From NCBI RefSeq assembly GCF_003129605.1, contig NZ_QBDX01000004.1, forward strand, positions 496,001 to 560,000: a stretch of DNA of 64,000 bases. Reading direction: 5' to 3'. The DNA comes from Hyphobacterium indicum (lineage in GTDB: Bacteria > Pseudomonadota > Alphaproteobacteria > Caulobacterales > Maricaulaceae). The notes under the pieces were generated by a model, which was given only the letters and a program-made list of their open reading frames with translations, was not told the origin of the DNA and did not search any database. Position numbers and translations under genes: made by a program. Positions 1 to 9,413 of the stretch are shown piece after piece; positions within the stretch are counted from its first letter, which is position 1; every line of letters starts with the position of its first letter.

Positions 1-920
1 CTGCGCATGAATTCAATGAAGCCGGGCGTATGTTTCGTCAGCGCCTGGATGGATTCCTCCGGCGTCAGCTTGCGCTTTTCCAGCGCCAGCAAAGCCACGG
101 TGAACATCTCCGGAAACACGCAGAAATCCGCCCGGTAGTCCGAACAGACATCCACGAAATACTCGATATTGCGCTCGAACGCTTCAAGACTGTCTTCCGC
201 CCGCGCCTGAAACTGCACCGCGGCCACACGCACCGTGCGCGGCTCCGGCCGGACCGGCGCTTTTTCATCCTCGACCCAGGACGGATTGTGCCAGGCCATC
301 AACAGGGCATAGCCGAGGGAATCCCTGTCCTCGTCATAATACCCTTTCATCAGCCGCACCGGCTCGAAGCCCTGCCGCGCCTGGAAGGCATAGACCGGGT
401 CCCGGGCCTTCTTGGCCTTCACCGCCTCCAGATAATTCTCCGGCGTGCCGTATTCCTTGACCTTGCGGCGCAGCGACGGGAAGCGCGCGCCATAGACAAT
501 GCCCTTCAGACCCCAGTCCTCGCACAGACCGCGTCGTGCATCATACAGGCGTTGCCCCAGCCGGATGCGGCGCACATTGGGGTCGACACAGACTTCCGCG
601 CCATACAGCCAGTCGCCATCCGGATTATGCAGCGTGCCATAGCCATGGCCGGTAATGCTGTCGAGCGTATGGTCCTCGAATGCCAGCGCCTCGTCGACGA
701 TGAAGGTCGAGGCCCATCCCGCCAGCTCGCCATCCAGCTCGACCACGAACTGGCCTTCCGGAAAACGTTCCAGCCGGCCCTTGATCATGCCCGGCGCATC
801 CGGCTCCAGCTTCGGAAAAGCCCGTTTCTGCAGCGCGATAATGTCGTCTATATCGCCGGCCTCCGCATTGCGGATGACCAGGCGCGCGGACTTTTTGTGC
901 GCATTATCAGCTGCGGGCAT
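1..920 (-). CDS. GNAT acetyltransferase-nitrilase fusion protein (C-terminus beyond window)
   Basis: The first 306 codons are in the window and the gene runs off the left edge. Residues about 14-200 look like a GNAT acetyltransferase domain, beginning SARLVIRNAEAGDIDDIIAL. From about residue 228 (RTVRVAAVQFQARAEDS) a carbon-nitrogen hydrolase domain begins, and CVFPEMF carries the expected catalytic Glu. The same architecture is known in the YhcX-type family of Bacillus. The stop of aguB lies 8 bases upstream, so the gene is probably the last of the agmatine/putrescine operon. Acetylation or amide cleavage of a polyamine-related compound is an inference from context. The catalytic Lys and Cys of the nitrilase domain lie mostly or wholly outside the window. 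Confidence 0.85.
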   Translation of the reverse strand, partial: MPAADNAHKKSARLVIRNAEAGDIDDIIALQKRAFPKLEPDAPGMIKGRLERFPEGQFVVELDGELAGWASTFIVDEALAFEDHTLDSITGHGYGTLHNPDGDWLYGAEVCVDPNVRRIRLGQRLYDARRGLCEDWGLKGIVYGARFPSLRRKVKEYGTPENYLEAVKAKKARDPVYAFQARQGFEPVRLMKGYYDEDRDSLGYALLMAWHNPSWVEDEKAPVRPEPRTVRVAAVQFQARAEDSLEAFERNIEYFVDVCSDYRADFCVFPEMFTVALLALEKRKLTPEESIQALTKHTPGFIEFMR

Positions 921-928
921 GAATCATC

Positions 929-1765
929 CTATTTGTAGAATTCGGGGCGGCGGTCCCGGAAAAAACCCCAGGCCGCGCGATGGCGATTGAGAAATTCGAG
1001 ATCGAAGCTTGCGGTAATGAAACCGGTTTCGGCCCGGTCCAGTTCCGCGACAATCGCCCCGGCATGATCGGCAATGAAGGACGTTCCATAAAAAACCTGT
1101 CCGTCTTCATCCCCGACGCGGTTGGCTGCAACCACGGGCATGACGTTGGAAACGGCATGGCCCTGCATGGCCCGGCGCCAGCGCGCCGCCGTGTCGAGGC
1201 TGTCATCATGCGGTTCCGAACCGATCGCCGTCGGATACATCAGGACATCTGCGCCCATCAGCGCCATGGCGCGCGCGCTTTCCGGGAACCACTGGTCCCA
1301 GCAAATGCCCACGCCGATCCTGCCGTGCCGGGTCGTCCAGACCTTGAAACCGGTATCACCGGGGCGGAAATAGTATTTCTCCTGATAGCCGGGACCATCC
1401 GGAATATGGCTCTTGCGATAGACGCCAAGTGCCGCGCCATCCGCATCCAGCATGACCAGCGAGTTATAATAACAGGGACCGTCCTTCTCGAAGATCGAGA
1501 CCGGAATGACCACGCCCAGATCCCTGGCCAGTGGCTGCAATGCGGTCACGCAGGGATGCTCCAGCGCCGGGAAAGCGTGCGCAAACCAGTGTTCTTCCTG
1601 TGTCTTGCAGAAATACGGCCCCTGGAACAATTCGGGCGGCAAGATGACGTGCGCCCCCGCATCCGCGGCCTGCCGGATCAGGCCGGCCACGGTCTCGATA
1701 TTCGCGTGGATATCATTCCCGAAGGACGCCTGAAGCGCCGCAACGGTCAGTTTCTGATCGGGCAT
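929..1765 (-). CDS. aguB: N-carbamoylputrescine amidase
   Basis: This cytoplasmic nitrilase-superfamily enzyme of 278 aa hydrolyses N-carbamoylputrescine to putrescine, CO2 and ammonia, the last step of the agmatine route. The Glu-Lys-Cys triad is visible: E45 in ILPPELF, K118 in VYRKSHIPDGPGYQEKYYF and C155 in GVGICWDQWFP. The length is close to the family norm. I chose the ATG before PDQKLTVAALQ because the 17 extra upstream codons overlap the preceding gene and look unlike a real N-terminus. The agmatine deiminase that makes its substrate is two genes upstream on the same strand, which makes the assignment firm. Confidence 0.95.
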   Translation of the reverse strand: MPDQKLTVAALQASFGNDIHANIETVAGLIRQAADAGAHVILPPELFQGPYFCKTQEEHWFAHAFPALEHPCVTALQPLARDLGVVIPVSIFEKDGPCYYNSLVMLDADGAALGVYRKSHIPDGPGYQEKYYFRPGDTGFKVWTTRHGRIGVGICWDQWFPESARAMALMGADVLMYPTAIGSEPHDDSLDTAARWRRAMQGHAVSNVMPVVAANRVGDEDGQVFYGTSFIADHAGAIVAELDRAETGFITASFDLEFLNRHRAAWGFFRDRRPEFYK

Positions 1766-1778
1766 GAAAGTGTCCGTT

Positions 1779-3011
1779 CTATTCGTCGAGCTGGTCGAGC
1801 CAGTCGCCGGGGCCATCGCCCGTCCGCAAATCCATCAGCGTCGGAAACAGCCACCAAGGCGCATCACCATCCGCATTCCATAGTCCCACATAAGCAAATC
1901 CGGTCGCGGGTTCCAGATAGATTTGTGCACCATAGCCGGAAAGATAGCCGGAATGTGTCAGAAGCTCGCGCCCGTTCCAGTTATAGGTGCGCCAGCCCAG
2001 CGCGTATCCGGTCGATTCAATCCGGTCCGAAAGACGATAAAGCCGGCGGGTCTGCTCCGGGGTATCACCCGCACTGGCATGGACCCGGTCGAGCACGGCC
2101 CGCGGCAATCGCTGGCTGACCCCAAGATGCGCCCTCGCATAGGCAATCATGTCGCTCAGCGAAACATTCACGCCGGCAGCTGATACCGTTGTGTCATAGG
2201 CCGATTCCGGATCCCCCGCCACAAGCTGACCGTCCACACGGTCCCGGCGGCGATGCGGCCGGGCCCAGCTGTCTGCTGTGACCAGATCATCGACGCCAAT
2301 CGTGGCATCATTCATTCCGATGCGTTCGAACAACCACGCCCGCATCGCCAGCTCGAACGGCAATCCGGCGGCCTGGGCCCCAAGGGTCTCAAGGCTCGCA
2401 TAGGTGACATTCTGATAGCTGTAACACTGGCCGGGGCGGCACACTGTCCTTTGCGAACGGAATCGGTTGCGCAAATCATACAGATCTATTCCCGCTTCCA
2501 TCTGCCGGTCGAGCGCATGAGGTATCAAACCCGTGCGCTGCGCCAACACCTGCTCTGCGGTCGCGGCGCGCCCGTTCGGCAAGGGCAGCAATTCGCGCGG
2601 GACGTCATCCAGCAGGTTCAAGCGCCCCTCATATTCCAGCAAAGCCATCAATGTTCCCGTCATGCCCTTGGACACAGAGGCCGCCCGGAACAGGGTGTTT
2701 TCCGTGACCGGCCGGCCGGATCCGATGGCCTCTTCACCTGACGTATAGACGAATACCGGCTCGCCATTCTCGATCACGGCAATTGCCAGCCCCGCCATGT
2801 AATCGCGGCCCGCCACTTCCTCGACGCGGCGGCGGAAGGGGTCAAGATAATCCAGCCCGGTCGGACGTCGCGGCGGGTGCAACATGAGCGTTGGCTCAAG
2901 CGCAGCGTAAATTGCCGGCGACACCTGAACCACAAATGCGGGGCTCTGACCGGCAACAGCGGTTCCGGTTCCAAGGAATAACAGACCCAGTATGACACTC
3001 AGGCCACGCAT
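1779..3011 (-). CDS. Exported serine hydrolase, class C beta-lactamase fold
   Basis: A 410-aa protein with an N-terminal signal peptide (MRGLSVILGLLFLGTGTAVA) and the beta-lactamase/DD-peptidase fold. Motifs seen are S112-x-x-K115 (ASVSK), Y199-Q-N201 and a late HSG in LLTHSGYLSG in place of KTG. This pattern fits esterase-like or peptidase-like members of Pfam Beta-lactamase rather than a proven resistance enzyme. GGGGAAGAG precedes the chosen ATG; the longer frame would begin in the upstream intergenic DNA. It lies between aguA and aguB, 33 and 13 bases away, so it is probably co-transcribed with them. Its substrate is unknown. Confidence 0.85.
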   Translation of the reverse strand: MRGLSVILGLLFLGTGTAVAGQSPAFVVQVSPAIYAALEPTLMLHPPRRPTGLDYLDPFRRRVEEVAGRDYMAGLAIAVIENGEPVFVYTSGEEAIGSGRPVTENTLFRAASVSKGMTGTLMALLEYEGRLNLLDDVPRELLPLPNGRAATAEQVLAQRTGLIPHALDRQMEAGIDLYDLRNRFRSQRTVCRPGQCYSYQNVTYASLETLGAQAAGLPFELAMRAWLFERIGMNDATIGVDDLVTADSWARPHRRRDRVDGQLVAGDPESAYDTTVSAAGVNVSLSDMIAYARAHLGVSQRLPRAVLDRVHASAGDTPEQTRRLYRLSDRIESTGYALGWRTYNWNGRELLTHSGYLSGYGAQIYLEPATGFAYVGLWNADGDAPWWLFPTLMDLRTGDGPGDWLDQLDE

Positions 3012-3044
3012 GCTCTTCCCCTCATCTGCAGCCCGGAGACTCAC

Positions 3045-4061
3045 TCAACAATGACGGGGCAGATTACACGTTACACAGTGAAATGCGCCGCCACCCGTCA
3101 GGATCGCCCGGGCCGGACTCGTTAACACTCTCTTACCGGGCAGGGCGTCTTGCAAGGCCCGGGCCGCCGATTTTCCCGGTTTTTCGTCGTAGACAGGCAT
3201 TATGATACGGTCATACGCCGCAACCCAGTTCATATGTGACGCGGGCATCGGCTTGCCGTCTTCCCCCTCCACACGGCCGGGCGACGGGATTTCGATCACC
3301 TGAAACGGCGCTCCATCAGGCTGCTTCATCGCCCGCAACTGGCTGGAAATCTCTGTCAGGACGTCAGCTTGCGGATCATCTTTTCCGTTCGGTGCCTGGC
3401 AAACCACCACGCCGGGTGCCAGAAAGCGCGCGATATTGTCGATATGCCCGTCAGTATGATCAAAATGCAGGCCGCGATTGATCCAGTAGATCGTCTCAAC
3501 GCCCAGCGTTTCCCGCAGCAGCACCTCGATATCGGCTTCTGAACGCCCCGGATTGCGAAAATCGCTCAGCACACACTGGCGGGTGGTCAGGACACCGCCA
3601 GCGCCATCAAATTCCAGCGCGCCGCCTTCACAGGTCAGATCGACCTTCTTCAAAGGCACACCCGCCAGATCGGCGATCACGCCGCCCACCTCGTCATCAC
3701 CGGGCAATTCATATTTTCCGCCCCAGCCATTGAAGCGGAATTGCACAGCCTCCCTGTCGCCGTTCCGCAACCGGAAGACCGGCCCGGTATCGCGCGCCCA
3801 GACATCGCCATAGGCGGCACGAACCACGGTCGCGCGATTGCCAAGAGCCGTTTTTGCAGAAGCCTCCGCTTGCCGTGTGGACGCCAGAATGGTGATCGGC
3901 TGGGCGGTCTCGCCGCCACCGGCAAGCAACCGGACAAATTGTGCGAATTCAGCCTGGGCCGGTTTAAGATCGTCTTCCCATAATTCGCGGTCTGCCGGCC
4001 AGCAGGTGAATATCCGGTCCTGGAGCGCAAATTCGTGGGGGATGGAAACAGTGTGTGTCAT
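3045..4061 (-). CDS. aguA: Agmatine deiminase
   Basis: A peptidyl-arginine deiminase family enzyme of 338 aa that converts agmatine to N-carbamoylputrescine plus ammonia. The C-terminal GGGAFHCVT holds the nucleophilic Cys (about C329). Earlier family motifs are seen: VWARDTGPVF, NGWGGKY and the histidine-rich LHFDHTDGHIDN. The start is well supported by GGGAGGAC just before the ATG. It appears to be the first gene of the minus-strand cluster aguA-hydrolase-aguB-GNAT/nitrilase. Together AguA and AguB give a complete agmatine to putrescine route; the arginine decarboxylase that would feed it is not in the window. Confidence 0.96.
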   Translation of the reverse strand: MTHTVSIPHEFALQDRIFTCWPADRELWEDDLKPAQAEFAQFVRLLAGGGETAQPITILASTRQAEASAKTALGNRATVVRAAYGDVWARDTGPVFRLRNGDREAVQFRFNGWGGKYELPGDDEVGGVIADLAGVPLKKVDLTCEGGALEFDGAGGVLTTRQCVLSDFRNPGRSEADIEVLLRETLGVETIYWINRGLHFDHTDGHIDNIARFLAPGVVVCQAPNGKDDPQADVLTEISSQLRAMKQPDGAPFQVIEIPSPGRVEGEDGKPMPASHMNWVAAYDRIIMPVYDEKPGKSAARALQDALPGKRVLTSPARAILTGGGAFHCVTCNLPRHC

Positions 4062-4110
4062 GTCCTCCCGCTAGCATGAAGAATGGCCCCCTGCCAGCGG
4101 GATGCGCGCA

Positions 4111-4140
4111 AAAGAAAAGGGGCGGCCCTGAGGCCGCCCC
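4111..4140 (-). terminator. Intrinsic terminator of the Oar-like receptor gene
   Basis: Perfect 9-bp inverted repeat GGGGCGGCC/GGCCGCCCC at 4119-4127 and 4132-4140 with a 4-base loop. On the minus strand it is followed by CTTTTCTTT. It lies 33 bases past the receptor stop and separates that gene from aguA. Confidence 0.85.
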
Positions 4141-4172
4141 GATCCTTACCCGGTTGGTCCGGATACGAGGAC

Positions 4173-7100
4173 TTAGAACTCGTAACGCAGGCCGATGCGG
4201 ATATTGTAAACCGAGCTGCCGGAACTCAGGAAGCCGGTCGGCTCACGGAAGGACTGGTAGCGGTTATAACGGTAAACGCAGGAGCCTGCCGTCGTACAGG
4301 CAGTGCGCATGTTGTCACCGGTCAGAGCCGTGGCGCCATTGACGCCATTGGCAGCCACATCAGCCGTTGAGACGAGATCGGCCTGGACCAGAGCGACCTG
4401 ACCGAAGCCAGGAGCATTGTACTGGGTGCCCCACTCATCATTCAGCATGTTGAGGACGTTCTCGATATCAACCACCAAGTTGAAGCGGTTGTCACCGACA
4501 AACTCCTCGACGAAGGGCAGGCTGCCCAGCTCTTGCTGGATCCGCAGATCCCACTGCTGGTTCCACGGACCGAAGTCGGAGTTGACTTCATGGATTTGCC
4601 CGCGAGCCAGGCCACGGCTGTTGATCAGGGCGTCGAAAGCCGTCTGATTGAAGGTCGAGGCATAGACAACACGTGCATCGCCAGCCGTCGGAATGTAGAG
4701 CGGGCTATTGTCAAACGGACCTTCACCCAGACCGGCACGGCCGAACAGCGAATTCGAATTGTTGATATCGAACGTGTAGGTGAACGGCGCACCCGAGGTG
4801 ATTTCACCAAACAGGTCAAAGCGGGTGGTCAGCTCACCGAAGAATTCCTGCTCATACCAGAAGCTGAGCGCGAACCGGTCCTGAACCTGGTAGATGGAGG
4901 TCCGGGCCGACGGGAAGTTCCGGTCCGTATCCACAATACCACGCCAGCTCGAAATACCGCGGGAGGACGAACCTTCCGAGCCCATTTCGACGTCCTGATA
5001 AGCATAGGACCACTGGAAGCCGAGGCCGTTCTCGAACTCTTTGGCCAGAGTGAAGGTGAAGATGTGATTTTCTCCTTCGGAGTGGTTGGTCAGCTGTGTG
5101 AAGTTGCCGATACCGAGTGCATCAAGGTCGGCATAGATGGTCCGGCCGTCCGGAGCCACGCCCGTCGGCAGAGCCGCCGGCAGCTGCGTTTGCGCCAGAT
5201 TGCGCCACTGGAAGCCATTGTTGGTCCGATTGTACAGATACTGGAAAGTGAAGCGGTAATCGGTACCGAGATTGAGGAATTCCGGCAGACCGAACATGTC
5301 GCCCAGCTCTGCATCAAACTCCTGATCAACCCGGATGGAGGCCCGCCAGTCGGACGGGATTTCGAAATTCGGGTCAATGCCGTCAATGACGGACGGAGTG
5401 CCGTTCGCCACATTGTTCAGCAGGTTTTGCGGAATTCCGAAACCGTTCAGCGTGACATTGTTGGCCGAGGTGAAGACCGTCGATTGCTGGAAGGCATTGG
5501 AAATCCAGACCATCGGATTGCCGCCGGAGAAGAGACCGAAGCCACCCGAAACCGTTGTGCGGTCAAGCGGCGTCCAGCGGGCGCTGAGACGCGGCATGAA
5601 CACGTCACGGCCATCCAGATTTTCCTGCGACGACTGGCCGAAATTGGTCTGAATTGCAGGATCATTGGGCGGCGTGTCGTCCTGGCTGAAGAACTCCCAG
5701 CGGAATCCGCCTTGCAGTTCCAGTTCCGGCAGGATCTGCCAAGTGTCCTGACCAAAGATCGTGAAGCGATCAACGCCCCACTCTGCAGCGCCGGTCGATG
5801 CATCGTTTGACGGAACGTTGACATATTCGATCCGGGCGGTGCCGTTGATGATGTCCTGGACATTGTTGAAGATGAAACGGCCGTTCGAGGCTGGAATGAA
5901 CACATTGCGCAGTTCGAATTGCTCGTACTCACCACCAACCGTCAGAACGTGATTTCCGGCGACATAGTCCGCGGAACCGAACAGGGTCAGGCGCGTATCA
6001 TCATATTCATTGGCGTGACGGAAGCGGTCACAACCACCAACAAATGTGGTTTCGCTGGTATTGGTCAGCAGGCCATCCAGAGCTGTTCCGGCCACATCGG
6101 CCGCACTGAGGCGGAATTCGAGATGCGGCTGACCGGCACCGGCACGGCAATTCTGGCCGCGGACGAATTCGGTGTAGTTCACACGGAAGGTCGTCGAGAG
6201 ATTCGCGTTCCAGTCCGAGAAGACCTGACCGGTGTAAGCGGTCACATCAACCGGAATATCATACCAGGCAGAAACGAATTCCGTACCGCCTGTGCTGGTC
6301 CCGGCTTCCTTCGTGCTCTGATAGGTGAAGGACGCGCGATGGTCTTCATTGATGTTCCAGTCGAGACGGCCCAGGAAGCGTTCCGATGTCACCGGGTTTG
6401 AGACGGAGGTCGGGCGGCCACCCATGTCAAAGCCGAGCTCGTTCTGAACCAGTGTGTTCAGAGCATTGTAGAAGCCTGCCTGACGGCCGTTTGCAGCATC
6501 AGAAACGGAGAAGTCGGTGCTCGAACCGGATTCAAACTCGTCGTAGGAAACAAAGAAGAACAGCGTATCTTCAATGATCGGACCACCGAGCGTGACGCCA
6601 TACTCTTCTTCGGTGAACGGCGGGTTGCCCACGATATTACCATCGACGACATCGCCGCGGAAATCTTCGTCGGAACGGTAGTAGAAGAGAGAGCCGTCAA
6701 ATTCGTTGGTACCCGAACGGGTCACGATATTGACGAGGCCGCCGGTGAAGTTACCGGCCGTGACGGAATAATCCGATGCCACGATCGAAGCGGACTCGAT
6801 GGCGTCGAGGTTGATCGGCGAACGGCTGGTAGCATAGGTGTTGGAACCCAGACCGAAATTGTCCTGTTGCAGTGCGCCGTCAATGGCCAGCGCGTTAAAG
6901 CGCGGGTTGATACCGGCGACAGAGAGGTTGCCTTCGCCGCTGGAGTTAGCGAGCGGGTCGCGCAGCAGCGTAGCGATCACATCGCGATTGGTTGAAGGTT
7001 GGTTGGCAATGTCGCGCGCTGTATAGGTCGAACCGGCACCATTATTGATGTCCAGCGACTGGATGCGCTGACCCAGAACAACGATCGTATCGCCTTGCTC

Positions 7101-7448
7101 GCCTTGCAGCGTGGCGCGGATCGGCGTGTTCGAACCTGGATCGAGGCGGATGTCCTCGATGATGTCCGCCTGATAGCCTTCCGCTTGAATGGCCAGACGG
7201 TAGGGGCCACCCACCCGCAGACCGGACTGGAAGAAGTTACCGTCGCCGGCAGTCACGGTGGTCGAGACCGTGCCGGACGGAATGTGAATGATCGTCACGG
7301 TAGCACCATTGATGGCGCTACCGTCCTCGGCTAGCACCGAGCCGCGAATTTGCGATGATGTATTCTGCGCATATACGGCAGCCGGTGCTGCGAGTGCGAA
7401 CAGAGCAGCAGCGGCTGCGCTGTAGGAAAGTTTTCTTGAGAAAGACAT
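4173..7448 (-). CDS. Oar-like TonB-dependent outer-membrane receptor
   Basis: A 1091-aa outer-membrane protein. It has a Sec signal peptide (about residues 1-29, ending AVYAQ), then a carboxypeptidase-regulatory-like beta-sandwich (about 32-110, QIRGSVLAEDGSAINGATVT), a plug domain (about 130-260) and a long beta-barrel ending in LRYEF with the C-terminal aromatic residue typical of barrels. This N-terminal extension is typical of the Oar/CarboxypepD_reg-TonB group, which takes up or displays large, often peptide or glycan, ligands. The start was placed at MSFSRKLSYS because GGAAGA precedes it and a good signal peptide follows; the longer frame has no such support. It has its own terminator and seems monocistronic. 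The ligand is unknown. Confidence 0.9.
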   Translation of the reverse strand: MSFSRKLSYSAAAAALFALAAPAAVYAQNTSSQIRGSVLAEDGSAINGATVTIIHIPSGTVSTTVTAGDGNFFQSGLRVGGPYRLAIQAEGYQADIIEDIRLDPGSNTPIRATLQGEQGDTIVVLGQRIQSLDINNGAGSTYTARDIANQPSTNRDVIATLLRDPLANSSGEGNLSVAGINPRFNALAIDGALQQDNFGLGSNTYATSRSPINLDAIESASIVASDYSVTAGNFTGGLVNIVTRSGTNEFDGSLFYYRSDEDFRGDVVDGNIVGNPPFTEEEYGVTLGGPIIEDTLFFFVSYDEFESGSSTDFSVSDAANGRQAGFYNALNTLVQNELGFDMGGRPTSVSNPVTSERFLGRLDWNINEDHRASFTYQSTKEAGTSTGGTEFVSAWYDIPVDVTAYTGQVFSDWNANLSTTFRVNYTEFVRGQNCRAGAGQPHLEFRLSAADVAGTALDGLLTNTSETTFVGGCDRFRHANEYDDTRLTLFGSADYVAGNHVLTVGGEYEQFELRNVFIPASNGRFIFNNVQDIINGTARIEYVNVPSNDASTGAAEWGVDRFTIFGQDTWQILPELELQGGFRWEFFSQDDTPPNDPAIQTNFGQSSQENLDGRDVFMPRLSARWTPLDRTTVSGGFGLFSGGNPMVWISNAFQQSTVFTSANNVTLNGFGIPQNLLNNVANGTPSVIDGIDPNFEIPSDWRASIRVDQEFDAELGDMFGLPEFLNLGTDYRFTFQYLYNRTNNGFQWRNLAQTQLPAALPTGVAPDGRTIYADLDALGIGNFTQLTNHSEGENHIFTFTLAKEFENGLGFQWSYAYQDVEMGSEGSSSRGISSWRGIVDTDRNFPSARTSIYQVQDRFALSFWYEQEFFGELTTRFDLFGEITSGAPFTYTFDINNSNSLFGRAGLGEGPFDNSPLYIPTAGDARVVYASTFNQTAFDALINSRGLARGQIHEVNSDFGPWNQQWDLRIQQELGSLPFVEEFVGDNRFNLVVDIENVLNMLNDEWGTQYNAPGFGQVALVQADLVSTADVAANGVNGATALTGDNMRTACTTAGSCVYRYNRYQSFREPTGFLSSGSSVYNIRIGLRYEF

Positions 7449-7788
7449 GGTTCTTCCAATCCCCACGAGTCGACGGAATGGGGACTGTAGCGGCCCCCGG
7501 TGAAACACGAGGCGGGCAATACGCCTCCCGCGAAAAGGATCAATGACTAATTCATGACACTTATGTGACCGTCCGCGCGCCCGATATGTTGCGCCGCACA
7601 ATCCGAATTTGAGAACCCGGTAACGTAAATGTGAAATCGGCTGAAAACACAAAAGAATTTCAGGCGCGCAAATGCGGTAATAATATCCACAGACGGAATT
7701 CGCCTGCGTCGGGCGCATTCTAAAGGCGGCCTACATTTCCGCAAAAGTGCGGCTTGTATGTTACACTCCTCTGGGGCAGGAAGCGGTC
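7449..7788. promoter_or_regulatory. Divergent intergenic region between the TonB receptor and the GT39 gene
   Basis: About 340 bases without a convincing gene. On the receptor side a hairpin TCCCCA/TGGGGA (7460-7465 and 7479-7484, loop centred on GTCGAC) abuts the receptor's ribosome-binding site, and a second small hairpin GAGGCG/CGCCTC lies at 7509-7527. On the glycosyltransferase side CCGCAAAAGTGCGG (7739-7752) forms a 5-bp stem, and AGGAAG at about 7778-7783 supports the ATG at 7789. Both promoters must lie here, but I could not place either with confidence. Confidence 0.5.
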
Positions 7789-9342
7789 ATGTCTTCGCGC
7801 GCCTTCAAGACCGATTCCCTGACGCCCCTGCATTGGGGATTTGCGGCCATTCTGCTCATCACCCTGGCGCGCCTGATCCTCCTCGCAAACACCCGGCTTC
7901 AGCTTTATCCGGATGAGTCGCAGTACTGGATCTGGTCGCAGACATTTGACTGGGGCTATTTCTCGAAACCGCCGCTCATCGCCTGGGCCATTGCCACATC
8001 AACAGCCCTTTTCGGCGATACGGACTTTGCCATCCGCCTGCCGTCACTTGTATTCCATGCCATGGGGGCCGGCTTTCTGCTTCTCAGCGCGCATCAGCTG
8101 AAATCCGGTTGGGCCGGCGTGTGGGCCGCGCTTGTCTACTTGTCCATGCCGGGGATCGGCATTTCGGCCGGCGTTATCTCGACTGACGCGCTGCTGCTGC
8201 CGCTCTGGGCCGGAGCGCTTTACATGCTGTTGAGGTTGCGTGATCAACCGGACCGCTGGTTCTCTGCAGCGGGCCTTGGAATATTGCTGGGACTGGCATT
8301 TCTGGCGAAGTATGCCGCCATATATTTTCTGCTTGCGGCCGGGCTGGCGATTGTCATCGATCCGCCCGTCAGGCGGGCCCTTCTGTCGCTGCGGGGAATT
8401 CTGGCGGCCGTCATTCTGGCCGCCATCCTCGCGCCGAACATTGCCTGGAATGCGTCGCATGATTTTGCGACCGTCCAGCACACAGCCGCCAATGCCAACT
8501 GGCAGGGCAATCTCTTCAATTTTGGCGAGATGCTGGAATTCCTCGGCGGTCAGTTCGGTGTCTTTGGCGTATTGCTGTTTCCGGTGCTCGCCGTGGCCTG
8601 CGTTCAGGCATGGCGTCACTGGCGGGACCCGGACCGCCAGATTGATCGCTTGTTGACGCTCTTTATCGTCCCGGCCCTGCTGGTTGTGCTCGTGCAATCC
8701 TTCATCAGCCGGGCCCATGCCAATTGGGCCGCGTCCGCCTATGTCGCCGGATCGCTGCTGGTCGTGTTGTATCTGCTTCGCGGCGGGCAGTGGCGCCGCC
8801 ACATATTGACCGCGTCGATCGCTCTGGGGCTGACCGCTTCCGCGGTAATGGCCGCGCTCTCTGTCAACCCGGCTCTGGTCGGCGGGGTCAACGCCTTCCG
8901 CGGGCTGCGGCACCTTCAGTCCTGGCCGGAAACCGCAGCCGCCCTGCATGAGGCCGAGCAACGGGGCACCTATGACGCACTCGTCTTCGATGACCGCAAC
9001 ATATTCCATCAGATGCAGCGCTATGGCCGCCAGCTGGAAACACCCTTGCGTATGTGGCAACGCTTTAATGCGCCGCACAATCATGCCGAAGATATCTGGG
9101 CGCTCCCTGAGGGTACAGACGGACCTGTTCTGATCGTTTCCGAGCGCGAATGGGAGCGTGACCGTCTGCTGGCGGACTTTGAAACCGTCGAACCGCTGGG
9201 CGAAATCGCCATTGCGACGGGCGGTCACCGCGAGCGCCGCCTGACCCTGTATGCCGGACGCGGCTATCAGCGTGTCCCCCGCACCGAAGCCTATGAGGCG
9301 GCCCAGGCCGCCATCGACGCTGCGCGTCAGCCCGGCAACTGA
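7789..9342 (+). CDS. GT39-family membrane glycosyltransferase
   Basis: A 517-aa polytopic inner-membrane protein of the PMT/ArnT (GT39) family, which transfers a sugar from a polyprenyl-phosphate donor at the periplasmic face. The acidic loop after the first membrane segment is clear (LYPDESQYWIW...DWGYFSKPPLIAW), followed by GDTDFAIRLPSL and about ten hydrophobic segments. The C-terminal 150 residues are soluble. AGGAAG precedes the chosen ATG; a GTG 42 bases upstream would add a non-hydrophobic leader and is less likely. It ends 71 bases before gspD. Whether it modifies lipid A, a polysaccharide or protein cannot be told from sequence. Confidence 0.88.
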   Translation: MSSRAFKTDSLTPLHWGFAAILLITLARLILLANTRLQLYPDESQYWIWSQTFDWGYFSKPPLIAWAIATSTALFGDTDFAIRLPSLVFHAMGAGFLLLSAHQLKSGWAGVWAALVYLSMPGIGISAGVISTDALLLPLWAGALYMLLRLRDQPDRWFSAAGLGILLGLAFLAKYAAIYFLLAAGLAIVIDPPVRRALLSLRGILAAVILAAILAPNIAWNASHDFATVQHTAANANWQGNLFNFGEMLEFLGGQFGVFGVLLFPVLAVACVQAWRHWRDPDRQIDRLLTLFIVPALLVVLVQSFISRAHANWAASAYVAGSLLVVLYLLRGGQWRRHILTASIALGLTASAVMAALSVNPALVGGVNAFRGLRHLQSWPETAAALHEAEQRGTYDALVFDDRNIFHQMQRYGRQLETPLRMWQRFNAPHNHAEDIWALPEGTDGPVLIVSEREWERDRLLADFETVEPLGEIAIATGGHRERRLTLYAGRGYQRVPRTEAYEAAQAAIDAARQPGN

Positions 9343-9413
9343 CAGGAAACGCTTGGCCGGAACGCTATCAGCGGTTTAACTAGCGGGCGTGTTGTTTTTG
9401 AAGGGTAGCGTAT

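Noticed and set aside
980-2119. 379-codon plus-strand frame opposite aguB
   Set aside because: It crosses two solid minus-strand genes with catalytic motifs and is low-complexity.
1779-3011. An antibiotic-resistance beta-lactamase
   Set aside because: SxxK and YxN are present but HSG replaces KTG, and the context is polyamine metabolism. Family membership alone does not show resistance.
4533-5810. 425-codon plus-strand frame opposite the Oar-like receptor
   Set aside because: Antisense shadow of a well-supported barrel protein; no start signal.
8044-9228. 394-codon minus-strand frame across the GT39 gene
   Set aside because: Its Arg/Gln/Pro-rich translation is typical of an antisense shadow; the plus strand has clear membrane segments and family motifs.
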